Source: Allobosea sp. LC85
GTDB taxonomy: Bacteria > Pseudomonadota > Alphaproteobacteria > Rhizobiales > Beijerinckiaceae
Reading direction: 5' to 3'
DNA length: 64,000 nt
Assembly: GCF_000735605.1 (NCBI RefSeq)
Contig: NZ_JPKG01000004.1
Coordinates: 62,001-126,000 of the forward strand
The notes beneath the pieces were generated by a model. That model made no database searches, was not told where the DNA came from, and worked only from the letters and a program-made list of their open reading frames with translations. Position numbers and translations under genes: made by a program. Positions within the stretch are counted from its first letter, which is position 1; each line of letters opens with the position of its first letter. Below, in pieces: positions 8,220 through 16,645 of the stretch.

Positions 8220-10268
8220 TCAGGCATCCGTCTGCAAGCTGAGGTGAAGGTTGAGGGCAGCATCGACATGGCCGTCAAATCCCGACGGGATGCAGATGGT
8301 GGTATCGTCCTGCGCGACCACGGCCGGGCCGGCAAAACGATGGCCGGGCTGCAGGGCCGAGCGGTGATAGAGTGCAACCTCTCGGCTTTCACCGTCGAGC
8401 CAGACCGAGATCATCCTGTCCGGACGAAGCTGGGTTGCGGCCGGCGGAGCGAGCGTCAGGCAGGGCCGCGCGGTCGCTCCCGCAACGATCAGCCGCAGAT
8501 TGACGATCTGCACCTCTGCGGCCTCGTCGTTGAAATCGTAGATCGTGAGATGCTGGCGATGGAACGCCGTATTGAGCGCGGATATGTCGCCTTCGATGAC
8601 CCAGCTCTCTGAAACTGGCACCTCGATCTCGAAGGACTGGCCGTGATAGCGCATATCGGCCGAGAGGCTCTCGATGACAGGTCCCTTGAAAGCCTGTTCA
8701 CCCCTGATCCAGCCCTCACCATCCGCTTTGAGCCGGGCCAGCGCCTCGTTGAGCCGTGGTACTGACGCCGTTTCGGACGCCACGAAAATCGTCTGGATGA
8801 AATCGCCCTTCACATCGGCTATGAGCCCGCCGAGCGCGCTCACAACGCCCGGGCGTGGCGGCACCAGTATCCTGGGAATGCCGAGTTCGCGTGCCAGAAA
8901 GCAGCCTAGCATGGGCCCGGCGCCACCAAAGGGCATCAGCGTGAATTCGCGCAGGTCTACGCCGAAGCGCGCGACAAGCTTGTTGACCTCGACGAACATC
9001 TCGGAGACCGCGACCTCGATGATTGCCTCGGCGGTCGCCTGCAGGGGATAGTCGAGACGCGCGGCGAGCTCTCCGATCACGGTCTCGGCGCGCTCGCGGT
9101 GCATGCCGATCTGATCATAGGCGATCGGCGCATGGCCCAGGAAGCCGCAGGCCGCCATCGCGTCCGTGATGGTGGCGCGTGTGCCGCCGCGCCCGTAGCA
9201 GGCCGGCCCCGGTGTCGAGCCCGCGCTTTCCGGGCCTACCTTCAGCACGCCGAACTCATCGACCCAGGCGATCGAGCCGCCGCCGCTCCCGATGGAGGTC
9301 ACCGAGACGCTGGGTACGAAGAGCGGGAAATCGCCAATCACCTCGCCAGTGCCGAATTGCGGTTCGCCATCGATGATCAGCGCGAGATCCGCGCTGGTGC
9401 CGCCAATGTCGAGTGTCAGCACGTTGGTGACATTGGCCTGATCGGCAAGATAGGCCGCGCCTATGACGCCCGACGCCGTACCCGATAGCAGCATGTTCAC
9501 GCAGGCCGTCTTGCCCGCCTCGACATTCATGATGCCGCCGTTCGATTTGGTCAGCATGGGAGCAGCCGGCACGCCGCGCGAGGCAAGCGCCGCTTCGAGC
9601 GAGGCGAGATAGCGCGCGACGCGCGGATGGACGTAGCCGTTCAGGATCGCCGTTGTCGTGCGCTCATATTCGCGGATGACCGGCCAGACCTCGCTCGATG
9701 CGAAGACGAACAGGTCCGGCACCAGCGCCTTGATCTGCGCCTTGGCACGGGCCTCATGGACCGGACTGCGATAGGAATGCAGGAAAGAGACGATGATGCC
9801 GTCTGCGCCCTTGCCGCGGGCGCGCTCCACCGCCTTTTCAAGAGCCGCGCTATCCAACTCCTCGATGATGGCGCCGCTGGAGAGCGTGCGCTGCGGCACG
9901 CCAAAAATCATGTCGCGTGGAATGAGCTGTTCGGGGCGGGCGCAGAACAGCGAATACATCTCCGGCATGCGCAGGCGCGCGAGTTCAATCACGTCCTCGA
10001 AGCCGGCCGTCGTGATCAGAGCGAGCCGGCTGCCCTTGCGCTGGATGATGGTGTTGATGCCGACCGTGGTGCCATGAACGAAGGAGGTCACATCAGTCGG
10101 CGCGATGGAATGGCGCTCGTGGAGGAGCGAGAGGCCGTCAAGCAATTCCCGTCCGGGTTCGTCTGGTGTGGTCAGAACCTTGATCGTCTCGAGCCGGTTG
10201 GTGTCGGTCTCCAGCGCACAGAAGTCGATGAAGGTACCGCCGATATCGACGCCAATACGCCAGCTCAT
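8220..10268 (-). CDS. hyuA: Hydantoinase A / oxoprolinase family protein
   Basis: A 682-residue ATP-binding subunit. It starts MSWRIGVDIGGTFIDF, the phosphate-1 loop of the acetate/sugar kinase-Hsp70-actin fold used by HyuA/5-oxoprolinase proteins. The second nucleotide motif is LTLDIGGTSADLALI, and the C-terminal half has MPFGGAGPML. It lies upstream of and is coupled to hyuB, and downstream of a LysR gene on the same strand. A 16-base tandem repeat precedes the start. Confidence 0.88.
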   Translation of the reverse strand: MSWRIGVDIGGTFIDFCALETDTNRLETIKVLTTPDEPGRELLDGLSLLHERHSIAPTDVTSFVHGTTVGINTIIQRKGSRLALITTAGFEDVIELARLRMPEMYSLFCARPEQLIPRDMIFGVPQRTLSSGAIIEELDSAALEKAVERARGKGADGIIVSFLHSYRSPVHEARAKAQIKALVPDLFVFASSEVWPVIREYERTTTAILNGYVHPRVARYLASLEAALASRGVPAAPMLTKSNGGIMNVEAGKTACVNMLLSGTASGVIGAAYLADQANVTNVLTLDIGGTSADLALIIDGEPQFGTGEVIGDFPLFVPSVSVTSIGSGGGSIAWVDEFGVLKVGPESAGSTPGPACYGRGGTRATITDAMAACGFLGHAPIAYDQIGMHRERAETVIGELAARLDYPLQATAEAIIEVAVSEMFVEVNKLVARFGVDLREFTLMPFGGAGPMLGCFLARELGIPRILVPPRPGVVSALGGLIADVKGDFIQTIFVASETASVPRLNEALARLKADGEGWIRGEQAFKGPVIESLSADMRYHGQSFEIEVPVSESWVIEGDISALNTAFHRQHLTIYDFNDEAAEVQIVNLRLIVAGATARPCLTLAPPAATQLRPDRMISVWLDGESREVALYHRSALQPGHRFAGPAVVAQDDTTICIPSGFDGHVDAALNLHLSLQTDA

Positions 10269-10280
10269 GATTCAGATCGC

Positions 10281-10360
10281 CAAGCAGGAGAGGGGGCAAG
10301 CAGGAGAGGAGGCAAGCAGGAGAGGGGGCAAGCAGGAGAGGGGCAGGCAGGAGAGGGGGG
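10281..10360. repeat. 16-base tandem repeat, five copies
   Basis: Five consecutive copies of CAAGCAGGAGAGGGGG, with small variants and lengths of 15-17 bases in the last two. The array sits between the LysR stop at 10423 and the hyuA start at 10268. It is strongly purine-rich on the plus strand. Copy number is likely to vary between strains. Confidence 0.9.
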
Positions 10361-10422
10361 CAGTCTCCGTGGCCGCGGCCTCGCCGTCCAAGATCAATTG
10401 CCGCCAACTCGATAAGCCCGAC

Positions 10423-11334
10423 TTATGCCCCCTGTACGCTGGGCGCGTTCAGCCCCAGCCCGCTGCAGGCTCTCCGAAGATGGTCGCGCAGCAATTCGTG
10501 ATTGCGCGACAGCGGCCGCCTGGCGCTGGTCAGCAGGCAGAGCGGAAGCGCGACAGAAGGCCTGAACGGGCGGGTTACCAGACCCGGAAAGCTGTGCCAG
10601 GGCAACAGCCCGTCGACGATCGCGATGCCGAGCCCCTGCTGCACGAAGGCGAGCGCTATGATCGAAACGTCGATCTCGATTTCCGGCTGAAATGGGGTGC
10701 CCTCTCGGCTCAGCGCATCGCGTAGCAACTGGCCCGGCAATGACTCTGCTCGGTACGAAATCAAGGTCTCGCCGACGAGATCCGCGGCATCGATCGCGTC
10801 GCGCTGCGCCAGGGCATGACTTGCAGGAAGAACGCAGACGATCTGGGTACGGCCGATGATCTCCGTCTCGATCAGCGGGATCGCCTGGTCGGTCATGGCG
10901 ATGCCCAGACCGGCATCACCGCGATCGAGCATGGCGACGATGACCTCCGCAGGCACGACAAAGGACAGGATGCGAATATCGGCATGAGCAGCCCTGAAAT
11001 GTCGCAGTGCTTCCGGCACCAGCGAAAGCGAGGGGGGCGCCGAGGCCGCGAGCCGAACCACGCCGGATGTGCCGAGCCGCAAACCCTGCGCGCGCCGGCG
11101 CAGGCCTGCAAGATCGCTGAAGAGCCGGTCGACTTCGGGGAACAGCTCTTCGGCCTCCGGCGTCGGAATGAGCCGTCCCTTGACGCGCTGGAACAGTTTC
11201 AGGCCCAGTTCGTCCTCGGTATGCAGCAGGATCTGGCTCAGCGCCGGCTGCGAAACGTTCAGCGCCCGTGCCGCGCTGGTGATCGTGCCGCAGCGCATGA
11301 CCATTCGGAAGACTTCGAGCTGCCGCGCACGCAT
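10423..11334 (-). CDS. LysR-family transcriptional regulator
   Basis: A 303-residue protein starting with a canonical LysR helix-turn-helix (RQLEVFRMVMRCGTITSAARALNVSQPALSQ region, residues 3-34) and carrying a periplasmic-binding-like effector domain. The ATG at 11334 follows a GAGGAA site. It lies upstream of hyuA on the same strand, 154 bases away, and is the obvious candidate regulator of that pair. Confidence 0.88.
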   Translation of the reverse strand: MRARQLEVFRMVMRCGTITSAARALNVSQPALSQILLHTEDELGLKLFQRVKGRLIPTPEAEELFPEVDRLFSDLAGLRRRAQGLRLGTSGVVRLAASAPPSLSLVPEALRHFRAAHADIRILSFVVPAEVIVAMLDRGDAGLGIAMTDQAIPLIETEIIGRTQIVCVLPASHALAQRDAIDAADLVGETLISYRAESLPGQLLRDALSREGTPFQPEIEIDVSIIALAFVQQGLGIAIVDGLLPWHSFPGLVTRPFRPSVALPLCLLTSARRPLSRNHELLRDHLRRACSGLGLNAPSVQGA

Positions 11335-11596
11335 CAGACGTTCCTCATAATCGCAGCTTATAGGAAGCGAGGCGACCTGTGGATTGTACGGGATTGTCAG
11401 GCGTCGGCGAGCGGAGTTCGCGCTGGTCCCCGGCGATCGAGCATGTCGCAGGTTCGGCTGTCGTCCTCATCCGCGACGGGGACGAATGAACCAAGAGAGT
11501 TCGCCGCTATGTGGCTCAGGGGAGAGCCAAGCCAACGTGGTTGGGTGGGATGTGTTAGTCTGCTAGCATTAAGGGGCCGATCCGAGGACCCTTGAT
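11335..11596 (+). promoter_or_regulatory. Upstream region of the S8 protease gene
   Basis: The region holds CTGCTAGCATT at 11560-11570, about 26 bases before the protease start. Nearly the same string, CTGTTAGCATT, occurs at 15621-15631 before the PAP2-fold gene of the same locus. TAGCAT could serve as a -10 element or the motif could be a shared regulator site. This is pattern matching only. Confidence 0.3.
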
Positions 11597-12988
11597 ATGG
11601 CTCCGAAGCAGCAACCTTTTCCTGGAGAGGATCGGCCCTTTCGCGAGTTCCTGGTCCTGCGGCCGAGCGACGAACTCAGCAGCCTCTATTTGCTTGCCGC
11701 AGGTGTGAGTCGCGACTTCGCCCCTTTGACGCAGTTTCTTCGTGACAGGGTGGAGAGGTCTGCCGACGCTGCGGCGCCATTGGTCCTGGAACTGGCCTCG
11801 CTTCCCTCCGCCTATTGGCTGGAGGCTCAGCGGGAGCTCGTCCCCCGTCTGGTCGTCGGCCTCGGGTTCAACGACCGTGCGGAGGTCGCGCGCTTTCGCG
11901 AGGCCTTCAGTCGTCGTGGCGAGCAGGGGCGCGACATCGTCGCTGTCGGGTGCGACCTACCTATCGAACTCTCGGATTATTTTTGCCCGGTGGGTCTCGA
12001 CCAGGCCAGCTTTGGCCGGAGGTCTCATGCGGACAGGCTCGTCAGATCCAATGTTCACAAGGCCGGAAACGCCCGCGTCAACGTCGTCGTCGTCGACCGG
12101 GGCGTCGACCAGGGCTTGATCGGCGCAAATTACGAGGGCGGCTGGCCCCATCCGTCCGGGTCGCCGCAACCGGGGACGGCCAGCCGGGGGCATGGCGCGA
12201 TGACCGCGCGCAACGTGCTCGGTGTCGCCGGTACGGCCCGGATCTGGGACCTGCCGCTCATGCCTGAGCGGATCACCAATCTGAAGGCATTCCTGTCCGA
12301 CGCCTGGGTGGCCTATTCCGTTGCGCTGGTCGACATCGCGTTGAATCGAGACCGGCCCCAATATTCCGGTTCATGGGTCTTCGTAAATCCATGGGCGCTG
12401 TTCGACCGCAAGGGCGATCCGGACGGCGACTACACGAGTAATCCGTTTCATCCCTTCAATGTTCTTGTCTCATTCGCCAACCGCCTTGGGCACGATGTCG
12501 TCTTCTCGGCCGGGAATTGCGGTCAATTTTGTCCGGATGGGCGTTGCGGCTCCAATGACACCGGTCCAGGGCAGAGCATTCTCGGCGCGAATTCGCACCG
12601 CAAGGTTCTCACGGTGGGCGCTGTCCGGATTGACGAGATGTGGCTCGGCTATTCCTCCCAGGGGCCAGCTCAGCCCGGCTTTGCCACCTGGCCGAACCAG
12701 AAGCCTGATCTGTGCGCTCCCGCCAACTTTTGCGAAGACGACGATGCGCAGGCGATCAACGCCGGCACCTCAGCCGCCTGTGCGTTTGCATCCGGCGTCG
12801 TGGCCCGCCTTCGCACGCAGCCCCAATGGGCGGCGGGCCAGGTTTCGCCCGAAGACCTCCGGCAAGCACTCAGGACAACCGCCCACCCCCTCGGCACGCC
12901 CGTCCCCAATGGACAGACCGGCTTCGGAACCATCGACGGGCAGTCCGCTTATGAAAAGCTTTCAATTGTGTTTCCGCTGGTGTCGTGA
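11597..12988 (+). CDS. S8 (subtilisin-like) serine protease without signal peptide
   Basis: A 463-residue protein with a full subtilase triad in order: Asp167 (VVVVDRGV), His199 (SRGHGAM), oxyanion Asn307 (FSAGNCG) and Ser392 (NAGTSAA). A unique N-terminal region of about 160 residues precedes the catalytic domain, and no Sec or Tat signal is visible. This suggests action inside the cell, or a prodomain-like role for the N-terminal part. It is the first gene of a plus-strand trio with the cyclase/TPR and PAP2-fold genes. Confidence 0.85.
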   Translation: MAPKQQPFPGEDRPFREFLVLRPSDELSSLYLLAAGVSRDFAPLTQFLRDRVERSADAAAPLVLELASLPSAYWLEAQRELVPRLVVGLGFNDRAEVARFREAFSRRGEQGRDIVAVGCDLPIELSDYFCPVGLDQASFGRRSHADRLVRSNVHKAGNARVNVVVVDRGVDQGLIGANYEGGWPHPSGSPQPGTASRGHGAMTARNVLGVAGTARIWDLPLMPERITNLKAFLSDAWVAYSVALVDIALNRDRPQYSGSWVFVNPWALFDRKGDPDGDYTSNPFHPFNVLVSFANRLGHDVVFSAGNCGQFCPDGRCGSNDTGPGQSILGANSHRKVLTVGAVRIDEMWLGYSSQGPAQPGFATWPNQKPDLCAPANFCEDDDAQAINAGTSAACAFASGVVARLRTQPQWAAGQVSPEDLRQALRTTAHPLGTPVPNGQTGFGTIDGQSAYEKLSIVFPLVS

Positions 12989-13118
12989 TCCATTCCAGGG
13001 AGTGGAGCGACACGGAAGCGCCCTCGAGACAGTATGGCCGTAGGCTTCCGGCTCCCTGCCTAACGCTGAATACGATCACTCGCTTCTCCCCTTGCGGCGG
13101 CAGTCTTTGGCTGGCCTG

Positions 13119-13213
13119 GAGCATCGGACCGAAAAGTGGAATCCGGTTTTCGGAAAAATCCGATGCTCAAACAAAGAGATAGATCGCCCATCCTGCGTCC
13201 GAACGGACGCACG
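13119..13213. repeat. Dispersed Rhizobiales-type palindromic element, copy 1
   Basis: It contains GAGCATCGGACCGAAAAG, GGTTTTCGG and CCGATGCTC forming an imperfect hairpin (13119-13168). A second dyad, TGCGTCCGAACGGACGCA, follows near 13196-13213. It is the same family as the copies at 19926, 36701, 39790 and 43021. It lies between the protease and cyclase genes and makes the frame upstream of the cyclase start look artificially coding. Confidence 0.75.
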
Positions 13214-13265
13214 GCGACCTAACGGCAGGCGCAAGAGGAGGAGGGGCCCCGAGCCGAGGCGCGAG

Positions 13266-15617
13266 ATGATTTCGACCGCAGTTCCGCGTCGCCTGGCTGC
13301 AATCATGATGGCGGACGTCGTCGGCTATAGTCGACTGATGGCTGCCGACGAAGCTGGCACGGTGGCGGCGCTCAAGCGTTGCCACAATGAACTGTGGCAA
13401 CCGATCATCTCCAGACATGCAGGCCGCACCATCGACCTCGCCGGTGACAGCGCGCTCGCCGAGTTTTCGAGCGTGACGGCGGCCGTCGACTGCGCGGTCG
13501 AGATCCAGCTGCGCGCCGCCCAGGAGAATGAAAGCGTTCCAGTCGAGCGGCGTATGCAACTGCGGATGGGCATTCACTGCGGCGAGATCATTGTTGATGG
13601 GCCGACGATCTACGGCGACGACATCAACATCGCCGCACGCCTCCAGAGCCTTGCCGAGCCCGGAGGCGTTTGCGTAAGCGGCGCCGTCCAGGAACAGGTC
13701 GGACGTGCGAATCTTGCAGCCTTCGAGGATATGGGCGAGCCGGACCTCAAGAACATTGACCGGCGCATCCGGGTCTATCGCCTTCGTCTGGACGAATTCG
13801 CAGCGCTTGCAGGCCGCGACAGGGGGCGAATAGCCCCGCCGGGCGAACGACCTAGCGTCATCGCCAGGCCGGCCGCCTTCGCCCTCGTCGACATCATTGG
13901 CTACTCAGCCATGCTGCCGGAAGACGAAGAGGGAACGGACAAACGCTGGCTCACGATCGTTGACAGTTTGGTTGAACCATTGGCGCGCGACCATGGCGCG
14001 CGTTTCGTCAAGCTTGCAGGCGACGACGTCTTTGCCGAATTTGAGACAGCCCTGGACGCCGTTCACTGGGGGCAGCAGTTGCAGGCGGCTTCGACGGAGC
14101 CTTCTCGCATCACGGACGATCCGACGCGCCGCCCGATTGCCTTCAGGATCGCAATCCATGTGGGCATGATCATCGATGCGGATGATATTCCTCAAGGGGA
14201 TGATGTCAGGATTGCGGCCTGTCTCAAGGAGCATGCCCAACCCGGGGGCATTGTCCTGTCCGGCGCGGTGCTTCGGGAGATCCGCGGACATACACTCAAC
14301 AATCTTCGCAGCGTCGGTCATCTGCGGTTCGAGCACATTCTTCCGCATGCGGTCGAAGCCTATGAGCTGCCCTCGCACCTCCCGCTTCTCAGCGCGACAA
14401 CTGCTCCACATGCGACAACGCCGCTGCCATCCATCGCGGTCCTTCCCCTGCAATGCCTCGGGCCCAGCACGGCGCATCAATATCTGGCCGAGGGCATCAT
14501 CGAGGACATCGTTGTCTCGCTGGCGAGCCTGCGAGAGCTCTTCGTCGTCGCGCGCTCATCGGCCTTGGGGCTCGGACAGTCTAACCTGGATGTCGCCGAG
14601 ATCGGGCGGATGCTCGGAGTGCGCTACATCGCTCGAGGGTCCCTGCGGTACTCGGCGAAGACGCTCAGGATTGCCATTCAACTCCTGGATTCGCATACCG
14701 GCGAAAGCCTGTGGGGGGATGCCGTCGAAGTTCAGCCCGACGAAGTGTTCGATCTCCAGGAGCGTATTGTAGAGCGGATCGTGGCCGGGATAGCGCCCCA
14801 TGTGCGCTCGCGGGAATTGCGCGAGATCCGCCGAAGAAGGCCTGAGAATTACACCGCCTACGACTGCACGCTGAAAGCGCTCGCTCTGATCGATAGTCCT
14901 CAACGCGAATCCTTCATGGCCGCGCAAGGCTATCTGACGCGGGCGATGGAACTTGACCCGGGTTTTGCGATGCCGGTTGCCTGGGCGGCGCGTTGGCAGA
15001 GCCTTCTGGTCGGGCAGCGTTGGTCGAAAGCGCCCTCCGATGACGCCAGGCTCGCCCTTGATCTTGCCTCCCGCGCCATCGACCTGGACCATCAGAATTC
15101 ACTCGCGCTGGCGACCTATGGTCACCTCAAGTCCTTTCTGTACCATGACTATGATGTTGGGCTGGTTTACCTTGATCGCGCCCTGACATCTTGCCCAAAC
15201 AACGCGCTCGCCTGGCTGCTCTCCAGCGCCACGCTGAGTTACATTGGCGAGTGCGAGAAGGCGGTGCAGAATGCGGAGCATGCCCTGCGGTTGTCTCCGC
15301 TGGACCGAGGCGCCTTCTATTTCCACATGATCCTTGCCCTCGCCAACTATGCAAGCGAGGACTACGAGGCGGGCGTGAAATGGGCCAGGCTCGCTCTGGC
15401 CGAGAACCCGTCCTACATGTCGACTTTGAAGATCTTGACGGCTTCGCTCTCAGCGCTCCATCGCATGGATGAGGCAAAGCAAACCGCGGCTCAACTTCTG
15501 GCGCTTGATCCGGATTTCAGCCTGTCCGAGTTCGAGCGGACTTTGCAACCCTTCAGGAAGGTCGAGATCAAGACCCGTTATATCCAGCATTTAGGTCATG
15601 CTGGGCTTCCTCGCTAA
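13266..15617 (+). CDS. Tandem class III cyclase domains fused to TolB-like and TPR regions
   Basis: The ATG at 13266 follows an AGGAGG-rich site; the frame continues upstream only through a repeat. The 783-residue product has a first class III nucleotide cyclase domain (residues about 8-175) with metal ligands Asp17 and Asp61 and the catalytic Asn121 and Arg125. The second cyclase domain (about 204-370) keeps Asp209 and Asp253 but has Arg315 and Cys319 in place of the Asn and Arg. A TolB-N-like segment follows (PSIAVLPLQCLG, about 388-510), then TPR-like helices to the end. No membrane segments are seen. It probably makes cAMP in response to partner binding at the TPRs. Confidence 0.85.
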   Translation: MISTAVPRRLAAIMMADVVGYSRLMAADEAGTVAALKRCHNELWQPIISRHAGRTIDLAGDSALAEFSSVTAAVDCAVEIQLRAAQENESVPVERRMQLRMGIHCGEIIVDGPTIYGDDINIAARLQSLAEPGGVCVSGAVQEQVGRANLAAFEDMGEPDLKNIDRRIRVYRLRLDEFAALAGRDRGRIAPPGERPSVIARPAAFALVDIIGYSAMLPEDEEGTDKRWLTIVDSLVEPLARDHGARFVKLAGDDVFAEFETALDAVHWGQQLQAASTEPSRITDDPTRRPIAFRIAIHVGMIIDADDIPQGDDVRIAACLKEHAQPGGIVLSGAVLREIRGHTLNNLRSVGHLRFEHILPHAVEAYELPSHLPLLSATTAPHATTPLPSIAVLPLQCLGPSTAHQYLAEGIIEDIVVSLASLRELFVVARSSALGLGQSNLDVAEIGRMLGVRYIARGSLRYSAKTLRIAIQLLDSHTGESLWGDAVEVQPDEVFDLQERIVERIVAGIAPHVRSRELREIRRRRPENYTAYDCTLKALALIDSPQRESFMAAQGYLTRAMELDPGFAMPVAWAARWQSLLVGQRWSKAPSDDARLALDLASRAIDLDHQNSLALATYGHLKSFLYHDYDVGLVYLDRALTSCPNNALAWLLSSATLSYIGECEKAVQNAEHALRLSPLDRGAFYFHMILALANYASEDYEAGVKWARLALAENPSYMSTLKILTASLSALHRMDEAKQTAAQLLALDPDFSLSEFERTLQPFRKVEIKTRYIQHLGHAGLPR

Positions 15618-15666
15618 AGACTGTTAGCATTTTACCATCCAACCGTCCGAAATGGAGGGGGCAGAC

Positions 15667-16590
15667 ATGGGTGCCATTGGCCTTACGGATGCCACCGACG
15701 CAACGGACGCCACCGACGCCACGGACGCGACGGACGCCACTGGGCAGGTTGTGGGCCTCGTCAAAGCCGGAACGGTTCGACCCATCGGCCTCTCGCCATC
15801 ACCGACAGCCGCCGTCGGCGTGCCGGGCTATTACCCGGGGCACAAATGGCCGCCGTCCAATGTTGCGCCCTGGGCTCTGATCAATCCCCATCCCGGTGGA
15901 GCGCAGGTCGAGGCGCGGGACTATCGCGAGGAATCCTGGTCAACCTATCATCTTGCAATTCGGGTGCTGAGCGAGTTTGCCAGGAAGAAACGCTCTACAG
16001 ATCCGAAGTCATACGATAGTATCAGCGGTATTACTGATTGGCGCAGCCGCGCCGAAATCATGCGGGAACTGGATGAGCTGATCCTGCTGATCGACTACAG
16101 GCCCCAGGTCATGCAGGAGGCGTTGGCGCAGAGGAGCAATATTCTCGGGTATTTCCAGGGAATTCTGACTTTCAATGCCAGATCGCACCCGCTTTCCTTC
16201 GCGCTTTGCCACATCGCCCTTTGCGTCGGACAGTTCGTCGCCATGCACTACAAGGGAATCTACAAGCGTCCGCGGCCATCCCAGCTCAGCCCATCCCTCA
16301 TGCCGCCCATCGAGGTTCCCGGGCATCCTGCCTTCCCGAGCGGCCATGCCACCGAGGCCTATCTGGTTGCCCATATGTTGAAAGAGGTGATGCCGGCCGG
16401 ATCTGACGTTCCGCTGTATCGGATGGCGGAACGGATCGCCCGAAACCGCGAGGTTCTCGGCTTGCACTATCCGTCCGACACCGTTGCCGGCAGGCATATC
16501 GCCGAAAAGGCAATGATCCTTCTGAAGGAGTGCGCGACGGTCAACGACTATCTCGTCACCAGGAACGCGAAGCGAGAGTGGATCACCTGA
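15667..16590 (+). CDS. PAP2 / vanadium haloperoxidase-fold protein with TDA repeat
   Basis: The ATG at 15667 has GGAGGGGG five bases upstream and is preferred over the ATG at 15652. The 307-residue product has the acid phosphatase/vanadate site: KGIYKRPRPSQ, then HPAFPSGHATEA, then RNREVLGLHYPSDTVAG. Near the N-terminus it carries six consecutive Thr-Asp-Ala triplets encoded by a 9/18-base repeat (15685-15741). No signal peptide and few membrane helices are seen, so it resembles soluble haloperoxidase-type members. It follows the cyclase gene by 49 bases. Confidence 0.82.
   Translation: MGAIGLTDATDATDATDATDATDATGQVVGLVKAGTVRPIGLSPSPTAAVGVPGYYPGHKWPPSNVAPWALINPHPGGAQVEARDYREESWSTYHLAIRVLSEFARKKRSTDPKSYDSISGITDWRSRAEIMRELDELILLIDYRPQVMQEALAQRSNILGYFQGILTFNARSHPLSFALCHIALCVGQFVAMHYKGIYKRPRPSQLSPSLMPPIEVPGHPAFPSGHATEAYLVAHMLKEVMPAGSDVPLYRMAERIARNREVLGLHYPSDTVAGRHIAEKAMILLKECATVNDYLVTRNAKREWIT
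15685..15741 (+). repeat. In-frame (ACGGACGCC)-type coding repeat
   Basis: Near-perfect repetition of GAC-GCC-ACC/ACG codons gives (TDA) repeats in the PAP2-fold protein. Each unit keeps the reading frame, so copy-number change would alter linker length without a frameshift. Confidence 0.85.
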
Positions 16591-16645
16591 CGCAACTGGA
16601 CGATATCGCGTCCGGTTGAGGCATGAGCAGGGTTGGAGGTGCGTG

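Noticed and set aside
13092..13265. A 58-residue N-terminal extension of the cyclase protein
   Set aside because: It is encoded by a dispersed palindromic repeat, and the ribosome site lies before the ATG at 13266.
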